From IDS-8 sp035304345 (GTDB taxonomy: Bacteria; Pseudomonadota; Gammaproteobacteria; Steroidobacterales; Woeseiaceae): DNA of 64,000 bases. Position numbers and translations under genes: made by a program. Shown here in pieces: positions 25,974 through 34,674 of this stretch (the first letter of the stretch is position 1; the number at the start of each line of letters is the position of its first letter). The stretch spans positions 62,001 through 126,000 of the forward strand of contig DATGQE010000066.1 of the NCBI GenBank assembly GCA_035304345.1. The letters are read 5' to 3'. The notes below the pieces were generated by a model that saw only the letters and a list, made by a program, of their open reading frames with translations, searched no databases and was not told the DNA's origin.

Positions 25974-26443
25974 GCCGCCTGTCGGACGATCTGCGCGAGC
26001 TGTACCGCGAGCTGATCCTCGATCACGCCCGCAACCCGCGGCATTTCGGCTGCATCGAGGGAGCGACGCACAGCGCCGAAGGCATCAACCCGCTGTGCGG
26101 CGACAAGCTCAGGATGTACTTCCGCGTGGACGAGAACGGACGCATCGAGGACGCGCGCTTCGAGGGCTCGGGCTGCGCCATCTCCGTGGCCTCCGCCTCG
26201 CTGCTCACCGACACGGTGATCGGCCAGACGACCGAGCGCGCCCTCGCCTACTTCGCCGCGATGGTGCGCCGCCTCGCGAGCCGCGGTGAGCCCGCCGAGT
26301 CGGAAGCCGGCCTCGACCTCGGCAAGCTGGAGGCGCTCGAGGGCGTCAAGGAATTCCCGACCCGCGTCAAGTGCGCCACGCTGGCGTGGCACGCACTGGA
26401 TTCCGCGCTGAACGGCCGCGGCAGCACGGTGTCGACGGAGTAA
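25970..26443 (+). CDS. sufU: Zinc-dependent sulfurtransferase SufU
   Basis: 157 residues from GTG 25970. IscU-fold protein with three cysteines, in NPLCGDK, GSGCAIS and RVKCATLAWH, and the SufU-specific insertion of about 20 residues before the last. This is the SufU form that shuttles sulfur from SufS rather than the scaffold IscU. No sufE is present, consistent with SufU replacing it. Confidence 0.94.
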   Translation: MSRLSDDLRELYRELILDHARNPRHFGCIEGATHSAEGINPLCGDKLRMYFRVDENGRIEDARFEGSGCAISVASASLLTDTVIGQTTERALAYFAAMVRRLASRGEPAESEAGLDLGKLEALEGVKEFPTRVKCATLAWHALDSALNGRGSTVSTE

Positions 26444-26446
26444 GCC

Positions 26447-26998
26447 ATGTTCGGTCACAGGCACGAGCCTTTCGCCCTGCGTCGCGACGTGAGCGCGGTG
26501 ATCGTCCCGGCCGGCGAGACCGTGACGCTGCGCGAAGGGACCCAGGGCTTCATCACCCAGGCGCTCGGCGGCAGCTTCACCGTCTACGTCGAGGGCAACC
26601 TGTTCCGCATCGCCGGGACGGACGCCGACGCGCTCGGCAAGGAGATCGTGCCGCCGCCGTCCGTTCCCGAGAACGCCACCGACAAGGACATCGAGACGGT
26701 CGTCTGGCAGCAGCTCAAGACCTGTTACGACCCCGAAATCCCCATCAACATCGTGGACCTCGGGCTCGTCTACCGGCTCGAGGTCGCGACCCTCCCGGAC
26801 GGGCAGCGGTCGGTAGAGGTGGACATGACGCTGACCGCGCCCGGCTGCGGCATGGGCGAGATCCTGGTGCAGGACGCGCAGGAAAAGATCGGGCTCATCC
26901 CCACGGTGGGCGAGGTCAAGGTCCAGCTCGTGTTCGACCCGCCGTGGAACATGTCGATGATGTCCGAGGAAGCGCGCCTGCAGACCGGGATGCTGTAG
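26447..26998 (+). CDS. sufT: Putative Fe-S assembly protein SufT
   Basis: 183 residues. An N-terminal region (VIVPAGETVTLREGTQGFITQALGGSFTVYV) precedes a DUF59/MIP18 domain: VWQQLKTCYDPEIPINIVDLGLVY and MTLTAPGCGMGEIL, with the conserved cysteine. SufT proteins help deliver clusters to target enzymes. The last gene of the SUF operon, three bases after sufU. Confidence 0.93.
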   Translation: MFGHRHEPFALRRDVSAVIVPAGETVTLREGTQGFITQALGGSFTVYVEGNLFRIAGTDADALGKEIVPPPSVPENATDKDIETVVWQQLKTCYDPEIPINIVDLGLVYRLEVATLPDGQRSVEVDMTLTAPGCGMGEILVQDAQEKIGLIPTVGEVKVQLVFDPPWNMSMMSEEARLQTGML

Positions 26999-27083
26999 CC
27001 GGATGGCGGAAAAAGCCATCCGTGACGCGGGACGCGGGCGCGTGCAGTAAACTGCGCGGATTCCGAAGCGGAAGCGCGTGGCG

Positions 27084-27578
27084 ATGAAGACCCTCACGAT
27101 CCTCCGACACGGCAAATCGAGCTGGAAGCAGGAGGGCCAGCCCGATTTCGAGCGGCCGCTCAGCCGGCGCGGCGAGGAGAATGCGCCGCTCATGGCGCAG
27201 CGCATCACCGAAGCGGGCATCCGGCCGTCCCTGATCGTGAGCAGTCCCGCCGTGCGCGCCTGGAGCACGGCGAAGCTCGTGGCACGCGCCATCGGCTACC
27301 CGCTCGAGTTCCTGCACCGCGAGGATGCCCTGTACATGGCGGGGCTCGAGCGGCTGCTCGACGTGATCGCGGCGCAGGACCCGGGATTCAACAGCATCGT
27401 GGTGGTCGGCCACAACCCGGGGCTCACGGAGCTCGCCAACCATCTCCTCCCCGGCGTCACGGACAACCTGCCGACCTGCGGGCTGGTCGCGCTCGCCATC
27501 GACACCGACGACTGGGACCTGCGCACGCCGAAGCCGGTCGAGCTTCTGCTCCACGATTACCCGAAACGTCCGCTGTAG
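27084..27578 (+). CDS. sixA: SixA-type histidine phosphatase
   Basis: 164 residues of the histidine phosphatase superfamily. The catalytic LRHGKSSW is at residues 7-14, and the second histidine is in VVVGHNPGLTELAN. In E. coli SixA removes phosphate from phosphohistidine proteins such as PtsO/NPr. ATG 27084 gives the normal N-terminus MKTLTILRHG. GTG 27078, two codons earlier, is too close to the GGAAG ribosome site. Confidence 0.88.
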   Translation: MKTLTILRHGKSSWKQEGQPDFERPLSRRGEENAPLMAQRITEAGIRPSLIVSSPAVRAWSTAKLVARAIGYPLEFLHREDALYMAGLERLLDVIAAQDPGFNSIVVVGHNPGLTELANHLLPGVTDNLPTCGLVALAIDTDDWDLRTPKPVELLLHDYPKRPL

Positions 27579-27629
27579 GAGCACGCGCCGCGCGCCTTCG
27601 AGCCAGCCCCGGAAGCGGGCCCTGCGCGC

Positions 27630-28988
27630 TCAGCACTCGGGAACGTTCACCGCGAGGCCGCCGCGGGAGGTTTCCTTGTAGATGGTGGACATGTCGAGGC
27701 CGGTCTGGCGCATCGTCGCGATCACCTGGTCGAGCGACACCTTGTGCGTGCCGTCGCCCTGCAGCGCGAGCCGCGCCGCGTTGATCGCCTTGACGGCGCC
27801 CATCGCGTTGCGCTCGATGCAGGGGATCTGCACGAGACCGCCGACCGGATCGCAGGTCAGGCCGAGATTGTGCTCCATGCCGATCTCGGCGGCGTTCTCC
27901 ACCTGCTGGTTCGTGCCGCCGAGCGCGGCGGCGAGGCCGCCGGCGGCCATGGAGCAGGCTACGCCGACCTCGCCCTGGCAGCCCATCTCGGCACCGGAGA
28001 TCGAGGCGTTGATCTTGTACAGGATGCCGATCGCGCCGGCGGTGAGCAGGAAGCGCTCGACGCCGGCGTCGTCCGCGCCGGGCACGAGCTCGCGGTAGTA
28101 ATGCAGCACGGCGGGGATGATGCCCGCGGCGCCGTTCGTCGGAGAGGTCACCACGCGGCCGCCCGCGGCGTTCTCCTCGTTGACCGCGATGGCCCAGGCG
28201 TTCACCCAGTCCATCGTGTCCAGCCCGTCGCAGCGCCCGCCCGCCTGCAGCGCACGGTAGAGCTGCGGTGCGCGCCGCACCACCCCGATCCGGCCCGGCA
28301 ACACCCCGTCCGTCACGAGACCGCGCCGCACGCAGGCGCGCATCGTCTCCCAGACCAGGGCGAGCCTTTCGCGCACTTCCGCTTCGCTGCGCCAGGTGCT
28401 CTCGTTCGCGAGCATGAGCTCCGCGATCGTGAGGCCGGCGGTGTCGGCCATGCCGAGCAGGGCGGCGGCGTTGGTGAACGGATACGGCGGCTCGCCCTCC
28501 TGCGCGCGCGGCTCCGGCTCGTCGCCGCGCACGACGAAGCCGCCACCCAGCGAATACCAGTCCTCCGTCACGAGCACGTTGCCGGCCGCGTCGCAGGCGG
28601 CGAACCGCATGCCGTTCGTGTGCCGGGGCAGCTCGTCGTCGAGGTCGAACACGACATCGCGCTCCGGCGCGAAGTCGATCGTCACCCCGTGGGGCAGCGT
28701 GAGCCTGCGCTCGGCGTGAATGCGGCCGAGCAGCGGCCCGGTCTCGTCGGGATCGAGCGTATCCGGCGCCTTCCCGGAAAGCCCGAGCAGTATCGCCGCG
28801 TCGGTGCCGTGTCCCTTGCCCGTGTACGCGAGAGAGCCGTAGAGCCGCACCGCGACGCGCGCCACGGGCGCCGGCAGCGCGGCCAGGCCGCCCGCGAACG
28901 CGAGGGCAGCCTTCATCGGGCCGACCGTATGGGAGCTCGAAGGTCCTACGCCGATCTTGAAGATGTCGAAAACGCTGATGGCCGGCAT
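27630..28988 (-). CDS. sdaA: L-serine ammonia-lyase, single-chain (SdaA)
   Basis: 452 residues. 4Fe-4S enzyme that deaminates serine to pyruvate and ammonia. The N-terminal beta domain begins SVFDIFKIGVGPSSSHTVGPM and contains YGSLAYTGKGHGTD. The alpha domain has SPTNGAAGIIPAVLHYY, MGCQGEVGVACSMAAGGLAAALGG and GLTCDPVGGLVQIPCIERN, supplying the cluster cysteines. A TATCAT hexamer (29000-28995) would place the transcript start on the ATG itself, and no Shine-Dalgarno is seen, so the mRNA may be leaderless. Confidence 0.96.
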   Translation of the reverse strand: MPAISVFDIFKIGVGPSSSHTVGPMKAALAFAGGLAALPAPVARVAVRLYGSLAYTGKGHGTDAAILLGLSGKAPDTLDPDETGPLLGRIHAERRLTLPHGVTIDFAPERDVVFDLDDELPRHTNGMRFAACDAAGNVLVTEDWYSLGGGFVVRGDEPEPRAQEGEPPYPFTNAAALLGMADTAGLTIAELMLANESTWRSEAEVRERLALVWETMRACVRRGLVTDGVLPGRIGVVRRAPQLYRALQAGGRCDGLDTMDWVNAWAIAVNEENAAGGRVVTSPTNGAAGIIPAVLHYYRELVPGADDAGVERFLLTAGAIGILYKINASISGAEMGCQGEVGVACSMAAGGLAAALGGTNQQVENAAEIGMEHNLGLTCDPVGGLVQIPCIERNAMGAVKAINAARLALQGDGTHKVSLDQVIATMRQTGLDMSTIYKETSRGGLAVNVPEC

Positions 28989-29055
28989 GGCACCATGATA
29001 ACGCGGTCGCCGCGTGCCCGAGAGCTTTGCGGGGACGGCGGACGAGTCGCGCCGC

Positions 29056-32000
29056 CTAGTCCTCCAGGGACAGCAGGCTCGCGTTGCCGCCGACCGCCGC
29101 GATGTTGTTGCTGACCGAGTACTCGGTGCCGAAGCGCGGCAGGTAGTGCGGCCCGCCGGCCTTCGGCCCGGTGCCGGAAAGCCCGCGCCCGCCGAAAGGC
29201 TGCACGCCGACCACGGCGCCGATCATGTTGCGGTTGATGTAGTTGTTGCCGGCCCCGGACAGCCTGACGAACTGCCTCGCCCGCGCGTCGATCCGGCTGT
29301 GCAGGCCCATCGTGAGGCCGTAGCCGGTGCCGTTCACCGCCTGCACCATCTCTTCGAAACGGTCCGCCGGATACCGCAGCACGTGCAGCACCGGCCCGAA
29401 AACCTCGCGCTCGAGCTGCGCGACGCTGTCGATGCCGATGAGCGTCGGCGCGAAGAAGGTACCGACCCGGGCCGAGTCCGGCAGGCGGCAACGATGCACG
29501 ATGGCGCTTTCCAGGCGCGCGACGTGCTCGTCGAGCATCGCTCGCGCCGCCTCGTCGATCACGGGTCCCACGTCGGTCGAAACGCGCGCCGGGTTGCCGA
29601 TGGAGAGCTCGTCCATCGCGCCTTCGAGCAGCTCGAGGACACGGCTGGCGATGTCTTCCTGCAGGCACAGGACGCGCAGCGCCGAGCAGCGTTGTCCCGC
29701 GCTGTTGAACGCGGAATGGACGGTATCCGCGACGACCTGCTCGGGCAGGGCGGAGCTGTCCACGAACATCGCGTTCTGGCCGCCGGTCTCCGCGATCAGC
29801 GTGGCGATCGGCCCCTCCCGGCCGGCCAGCGTGCGGTTGATGATGCGCGCCGTTTCCCCGGAGCCGGTGAACGCCACCCCGGCGACCCGCGGGTCGGCGC
29901 AGGCACGCCCGCCGACCGCGGCGCCGTCTCCCGGCAGGAAGTGCAGCACGCCAGCCGGCACGCCGGCCTCGAGCAGGAGCTCCACGGCGCGGTGCGCGAC
30001 CAGCGGGGTCTGCTCGGCCGGTTTCGCGAGCACCGCGTTGCCGGCCGCGAGCGCCGCGGCGACCTGGCCCGTGAAGATGGCGAGCGGGAAGTTCCACGGG
30101 CTGATGCAGGCGAACACGCCGCGGGCGCGCATGCCGAGCACGTTGCGCTCGCCCGTCGGTCCGGGCAGCGGCACCGGCTCACCGAAGAGCTCCTCGGCGC
30201 GCACGGCGTAGTAGCGCAGGAAATCGACTGCCTCCCGGACCTCCGCGAGCGCGTCCGGCAGCGTCTTGCCGGCTTCCCTGACGCACAGCGCCATGAGCTC
30301 CGGCGCGTGCTGCTCGTAAAGGTCCGCGGCCTGTCGCAGCACGCCGGCACGATCCGCCGCGGAAGTGCGATCCCAGGCCGGCTGCGCCGCGGCGGCTACG
30401 GCGAGCGCGCGGTCGACGGCGGCGGCATCCGCCTGCACGCAGGTGCCCACGACCTCGTCGCGATCGGCGGGATTGACCGAGGGCAGCGCTTCACCGGTGA
30501 GCGTCTCGCCGTCCACGATGGGCGCGGCGTGTCGCTCGGAGGCCGACGCTTGCGCCATCTCCTCGAGCAGCTCCCGCAGGACGCGCCGGTCGGGCAGGTT
30601 GCGGCCGCGCGAGTTGCGCCGCTCGGGCTGGTAGATGTCGAGCGGCGACGGGATGCGCGCGTGGGGCCGGAACCCGGTCCTGCTCGCCGTCACCACCGGG
30701 TCCGCGACGATGTCCTCGATGTCGACGTCCTCGTCGACGATCCGGTGCACGAACGAGGTGTTGGCGCCGTTCTCGAGCAGCCGCCGCACGAGATACGGCA
30801 ACAGGTCCTCGTGGCTGCCCACCGGTGCGTACACGCGGCACGGCCGCGCGAATCTCTCCGGATCGATCACCTCGCGGTAGAGGTCCTCCCCCATCCCGTG
30901 CAGCCGCTGGAACTCGAAATCCGTGCGCGAGCCCGCGAAATGCATGACGCTCGCGAGCGTCTGCGCGTTGTGGGTCGCGAACTGCGGGTACAGCAGGTCC
31001 CCGGCATCCAGCAGCAGGCGCGCACAGGCGAGGTAGGAGACGTCGGTATGCGACTTGCGCGTGAAGACGGGGTAGCTGTCGAGGCCCTGCTCCTGGGCGC
31101 GCTTGATCTCCGTGTCCCAGTAGGCACCCTTGACGAGCCGGACCGGGATGCGCCGGCCGACGTCGCGCGCCAGCGCGGTGAGCCAGGCGATGACGTCGCG
31201 CGCGCGGCGCTGGTAGGCCTGCACTGCCAGCCCGAGACCGGCATAACCGTCGAGCCGCCCGTCCCGGTAGACGCGCTCGAACACGTCGAGCGACAGCTCC
31301 AGCCGGTCGGCCTCCTCCGCGTCGATCGTGAGGGCGATCCCGGCGTCCCGTGCCTCGAGCACGAGCCTGAGCACCCGCGGCACGAGCTCGTCGAGCACGC
31401 GCCCGGCCTGCTGCCAGCCGTAACGCGGGTGCAGCGCCGAGAGCTTGACCGAGATGCTCGGCGCTTCGTGGATGGACGCGGCGGACCCGGCGGACTCGCC
31501 TATGCGCGCGATCGCCTGTGAATACGATTCGAGGTAGCGGACGGCATCGGCCGCCGTCACTGCCGCCTCGCCGAGCATGTCGAACGAATAGCGCCAGCGG
31601 CGCCCCTCCTTGCGCCGGGACCGGCCCAGCGCTTCCTCGATCGTGCGCCCCATGACGAACTGGTGCCCCATGATGCGCATCGCCTGCCGCATCGCCGTCC
31701 GCACGAGGGGCTCCCCCACGCGGCTCGCCAGCTTCTTCAGCACCCGGGCCGGGTTCCGCTTCACCTCTTCGTCGAGGCGGAGCAGGCGCCCGGTGAGCAT
31801 GAGCCCCCAGGTCGAGGCGTTGACGAACAGCGACTCGCTTTCGCCGAGATGATCCTGCCAGCTCGCGGAGGTGATCTTGTCCGCGATGAGCGCGTCCGCC
31901 GTCTCGTCGTCCGGGATCCGCAGCAGCGCTTCGGCGATGCACATGAGCAGCACCCCTTCCTGCGAGGAGAGGTCGTATTGCGCGAGGAACGCGTCGATGC

Positions 32001-32193
32001 CGCCCTCGCGGGCCGTGCGCCTGACGGCCGCGACCAGCCGTTCCGCCGTGGCGCGGATCTTCGCCGCCTGCGCATCGCCCGCGGCGGCGATGCGGGCGAG
32101 GTCGCGAACGAGCGCCTCCTCGTCGGCCAGGTAACGGTCGTTGACCGGGCCGAGCGGCGGCAGCGCGTAATGCAACTGATCGGTAAAGGTCAC
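29056..32193 (-). CDS. putA: Bifunctional proline dehydrogenase/P5C dehydrogenase (PutA)
   Basis: About 1045 residues. Oxidises proline to glutamate in two steps with substrate channelling. The N-terminal PRODH barrel contains SVKLSALHPRY, LTIDAEEADRLELSLDVF, RIPVRLVKGAYWDTEIKRAQ and the FAD/proline loop FEFQRLHGMGEDLY. The ALDH domain shows SPWNFPLAIFTGQVAAALAAG, FTGSGETAR, AETGGQNAMFV and catalytic Cys in SAGQRCSALRVL. The N-terminal ribbon-helix-helix DNA-binding domain of trifunctional PutA is absent, so it cannot regulate its own gene by binding DNA. GTG 32193 follows CAGGG at good spacing; GTG 32199 is an alternative. Confidence 0.96.
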   Translation of the reverse strand: MTFTDQLHYALPPLGPVNDRYLADEEALVRDLARIAAAGDAQAAKIRATAERLVAAVRRTAREGGIDAFLAQYDLSSQEGVLLMCIAEALLRIPDDETADALIADKITSASWQDHLGESESLFVNASTWGLMLTGRLLRLDEEVKRNPARVLKKLASRVGEPLVRTAMRQAMRIMGHQFVMGRTIEEALGRSRRKEGRRWRYSFDMLGEAAVTAADAVRYLESYSQAIARIGESAGSAASIHEAPSISVKLSALHPRYGWQQAGRVLDELVPRVLRLVLEARDAGIALTIDAEEADRLELSLDVFERVYRDGRLDGYAGLGLAVQAYQRRARDVIAWLTALARDVGRRIPVRLVKGAYWDTEIKRAQEQGLDSYPVFTRKSHTDVSYLACARLLLDAGDLLYPQFATHNAQTLASVMHFAGSRTDFEFQRLHGMGEDLYREVIDPERFARPCRVYAPVGSHEDLLPYLVRRLLENGANTSFVHRIVDEDVDIEDIVADPVVTASRTGFRPHARIPSPLDIYQPERRNSRGRNLPDRRVLRELLEEMAQASASERHAAPIVDGETLTGEALPSVNPADRDEVVGTCVQADAAAVDRALAVAAAAQPAWDRTSAADRAGVLRQAADLYEQHAPELMALCVREAGKTLPDALAEVREAVDFLRYYAVRAEELFGEPVPLPGPTGERNVLGMRARGVFACISPWNFPLAIFTGQVAAALAAGNAVLAKPAEQTPLVAHRAVELLLEAGVPAGVLHFLPGDGAAVGGRACADPRVAGVAFTGSGETARIINRTLAGREGPIATLIAETGGQNAMFVDSSALPEQVVADTVHSAFNSAGQRCSALRVLCLQEDIASRVLELLEGAMDELSIGNPARVSTDVGPVIDEAARAMLDEHVARLESAIVHRCRLPDSARVGTFFAPTLIGIDSVAQLEREVFGPVLHVLRYPADRFEEMVQAVNGTGYGLTMGLHSRIDARARQFVRLSGAGNNYINRNMIGAVVGVQPFGGRGLSGTGPKAGGPHYLPRFGTEYSVSNNIAAVGGNASLLSLED

Positions 32194-32222
32194 GGGCACC
32201 CTGCCGGTACCAAGGGCGGGGC

Positions 32223-32228
32223 ATTATA
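32223..32228 (-). promoter_or_regulatory. -10 hexamer TATAAT upstream of putA
   Basis: A perfect TATAAT on the minus strand, 30 bases before the putA start, would give a leader of about 23 bases. No convincing -35 is found 16-18 bases further upstream. Confidence 0.5.
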
Positions 32229-32330
32229 AGTCAGACCCTGCCGCATAATCTCCCGACGGCCGGTCCTCGCCCCGTGCCCGTCGGCGGATGCGGCAACGCG
32301 GCCCGCAGGGCGGCGCCGGGGCTTTGGCGA

Positions 32331-32336
32331 TATAAT
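32331..32336 (+). promoter_or_regulatory. -10 hexamer TATAAT upstream of kbl
   Basis: A perfect TATAAT on the plus strand implies a transcript start near 32343 and a leader of about 42 bases to kbl. The -35 region is GC-rich and unrecognisable, so an activator or a degenerate -35 may be involved. Confidence 0.55.
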
Positions 32337-32341
32337 GCCGC

Positions 32342-32367
32342 GGGCCTGTCGATCGCAGGCCCTTTTT
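32342..32367 (+). terminator. Terminator-like hairpin with T5 in the kbl leader
   Basis: GGGCCTG-TCGATCG-CAGGCCC followed by TTTTT has the form of an intrinsic terminator. It lies directly at the predicted 5' end of the kbl-tdh mRNA and before its ribosome site. No plus-strand gene ends upstream within 4.7 kb, so it is either an attenuator or a 5' stabilising stem. Confidence 0.6.
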
Positions 32368-32384
32368 CGTCAATGGAGGGCGGC

Positions 32385-33584
32385 ATGCCGCGCGACTTCC
32401 TCGATTCCCTCGCCGAGCGCACGGAGGCACTGAAAGCGCAGGGCCTGTTCAAAGAGGAGCGGGTCATCGCCGGGCCGCAGCAGGCGGCCATCGACGTGCG
32501 CCAGAACGGCGGCACGCGAGAAGTCCTGAACCTCTGTGCCAACAACTATCTCGGGCTCGCGAACCACCCGGCCGTGATCGAAGCGGCGCACCGCGCACTG
32601 GACGAATTCGGCTACGGGATGGCCTCCGTGCGCTTCATCTGCGGCACGCAGACGATCCACAAGGCGCTCGAGGAGCGCCTGAGCCGGTTCCTCGGCACCG
32701 AGGACACGATCCTGTACCCGTCCTGCTTCGACGCGAACGGCGGCCTGTTCGAAGCGCTGCTGGACGAGCGGGACGCCGTGATCAGCGATGCGCTGAACCA
32801 CGCGAGCATCATCGACGGCATCCGCCTGTCCAAGGCGCAGCGGTTCCGCTACCGCCACGACGACATGGACGACCTGGAGGCGAAACTCGAGGAAGCCAGG
32901 GACTGCCGTACGCGCCTCATCGTCACGGACGGCGTGTTCTCCATGGACGGCACCATCGCGAACCTCGGCACGATCTGCGAGCTCGCCGAGCGCTACGACG
33001 CGCTGACGATGATCGACGACTGCCACGCGACCGGCTTCCTCGGCGAGACGGGCCGCGGAACGCACGAGTACCGCAACGTGATGGGCCGCATCGACATCAT
33101 CACCGGCACCCTCGGCAAGGCGCTCGGCGGTGCGACGGGCGGCTTCACTTCCGCCCGCAAGGAGATCGTGGCGTGGCTGCGCCAGCGCTCCCGCCCGTAC
33201 CTGTTCTCGAACTCCATCGCGCCGCCGGTCGCGGCCGCGTCGCTCGCGGTGCTCGATCTCGTGGAGCGCGATCCGGAGCTGCGCACGCGCCTCCACGATC
33301 ACGCGGCGTACTTCCGCGCTTCGCTGGAGAAGCTCGGCTTCGAGCTGCGCCCCGGGCAGCACCCGATCATCCCGGTGATGCTCGGCGACGCGAAGCTCGC
33401 CACCGAAATGGCGAACCGGCTGCTCGACCACGGCGTCTACGTGATCGGCTTCTCCTATCCCGTCGTGCCCGAAGGCCAGGCGCGCATCCGCACCCAGATG
33501 TCGGCGGGACTGACGCGCGCCCAGCTCGACCGGGCCGTCGACGCGTTCGCGGCCGTCGGCCGCGAGCTCGGCGTGATCTCCTGA
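32385..33584 (+). CDS. kbl: 2-amino-3-ketobutyrate CoA ligase (Kbl)
   Basis: 399 residues, as in E. coli. PLP enzyme of the alpha-oxoamine synthase family that cleaves 2-amino-3-ketobutyrate with CoA to glycine and acetyl-CoA, the second step of threonine degradation. Motifs: LNLCANNYLGLANHP, RFICGTQTIHKALEERLSRF, DDCHATGFLG and PLP Lys245 in ITGTLGKALGGATGGF. ATG 32385 is preceded by GGAGG; ATG 32373 contains that ribosome site and is unlikely. Co-transcribed with tdh, seven bases downstream. Confidence 0.97.
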   Translation: MPRDFLDSLAERTEALKAQGLFKEERVIAGPQQAAIDVRQNGGTREVLNLCANNYLGLANHPAVIEAAHRALDEFGYGMASVRFICGTQTIHKALEERLSRFLGTEDTILYPSCFDANGGLFEALLDERDAVISDALNHASIIDGIRLSKAQRFRYRHDDMDDLEAKLEEARDCRTRLIVTDGVFSMDGTIANLGTICELAERYDALTMIDDCHATGFLGETGRGTHEYRNVMGRIDIITGTLGKALGGATGGFTSARKEIVAWLRQRSRPYLFSNSIAPPVAAASLAVLDLVERDPELRTRLHDHAAYFRASLEKLGFELRPGQHPIIPVMLGDAKLATEMANRLLDHGVYVIGFSYPVVPEGQARIRTQMSAGLTRAQLDRAVDAFAAVGRELGVIS

Positions 33585-33591
33585 GGGCGGC

Positions 33592-34617
33592 ATGCGCGCG
33601 CTCGTCAAATCGAAACCGGAGCCCGGCATCTGGCTGGAGGAGATTCCGCGCCCGAAGCCCGGGCACAACGACGTGCTCATCAAGGTCAGGCGCGCGGCGA
33701 TTTGCGGCACCGACATCCACATCTACCGCTGGGACGAATGGGCGCGCAACACGATCCCGGTGCCGCTCGCGATCGGTCACGAGTTCAGCGGCGAGATCGT
33801 CGAGGTCGGGAGCGAGGTGCGGGGCCTCGCGACCGGGGACCGCGTCTCGGCCGAGGGACACATCACCTGCGGCGTGTGCCGCAATTGTCGCGCCGGCCGC
33901 CGGCACCTGTGCCGCAACACGCTGGGCATCGGTGTGAGCCGTGCCGGAGCGTTCGCCGACTACATCTCGGTGCCGGCGTTCAACGTCTTCAAGCTGCCGG
34001 CGTCGATCTCCGACGAGATGGCGGCCATCCTCGACCCGCTCGGCAATGCCACCCACACGGCCCTGTCGTTCGACCTGGTCGGCGAGGACGTGCTCATCAC
34101 GGGCGCCGGGCCCATCGGCATCATGGCGGCGGCGATCGCCCGTTATGCCGGCGCCCGTCACATCGTCGTCACGGACGTCAACGATTACCGGCTCGAGCTC
34201 GCGAGGAGAATGGGCGCGTCGGTCGCGCTCAACGTGCAGCGCGGCTCGCTCGACGACACGATGCGCGATCTCGGGATGGAGGAAGGTTTCGACGTCGGCA
34301 TGGAGATGTCGGGCAACCCGTCCGCGTTCCGCGACCTCCTGCGCACCATGCACCATGGCGGCAAGGTGGCGATACTCGGGATTCCGCCGTCCGACACCGC
34401 GATCGACTGGAACCAGGTCATCTTCAAGGGGCTGGTGCTCAAGGGCATCTACGGCCGCGAGATGTTCGAGACCTGGTACAAGATGGCCAGCATGCTCCAG
34501 AGCGGCCTCGACATCGAGCCGCTCATCACCCACCGCTTCGCGCTGGAAGACTACCGCGATGCCTTCGAGCTGATGGCCTCCGGCCAGTCCGGCAAGGTCG
34601 TCCTCGAATGGTCGTGA
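33592..34617 (+). CDS. tdh: L-threonine 3-dehydrogenase (Tdh)
   Basis: 341 residues, the E. coli length. Zinc-dependent medium-chain dehydrogenase converting threonine plus NAD to 2-amino-3-ketobutyrate. The catalytic zinc ligand is in AAICGTDIHIYRWDEWA and IGHEFSGEIVEVG. The structural zinc cysteines are in HITCGVCRNCRAGRRHLC. The NAD-binding loop is ITGAGPIGIMAAAIA. It feeds Kbl, encoded just upstream. Confidence 0.97.
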   Translation: MRALVKSKPEPGIWLEEIPRPKPGHNDVLIKVRRAAICGTDIHIYRWDEWARNTIPVPLAIGHEFSGEIVEVGSEVRGLATGDRVSAEGHITCGVCRNCRAGRRHLCRNTLGIGVSRAGAFADYISVPAFNVFKLPASISDEMAAILDPLGNATHTALSFDLVGEDVLITGAGPIGIMAAAIARYAGARHIVVTDVNDYRLELARRMGASVALNVQRGSLDDTMRDLGMEEGFDVGMEMSGNPSAFRDLLRTMHHGGKVAILGIPPSDTAIDWNQVIFKGLVLKGIYGREMFETWYKMASMLQSGLDIEPLITHRFALEDYRDAFELMASGQSGKVVLEWS

Positions 34618-34622
34618 CGCGA

Positions 34623-34642
34623 CCGGGCCTTCGGGGGCCCGG
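34623..34642. terminator. Hairpin between convergent tdh and sppA
   Basis: CCGGGCC (34623-34629) pairs with GGCCCGG (34636-34642) across a TTCGGG loop, right after the tdh stop and facing the end of sppA. It lacks a T-tract but is the only strong stem in the 57-base gap. Confidence 0.5.
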
Positions 34643-34674
34643 CCGGCCGACGATCCTTCCCCGCGGCCCGTCCG

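Noticed and set aside
29056..32193. Trifunctional PutA with N-terminal DNA-binding domain
   Set aside because: The protein starts directly with the helical arm of the PRODH domain. No ribbon-helix-helix sequence is present upstream.
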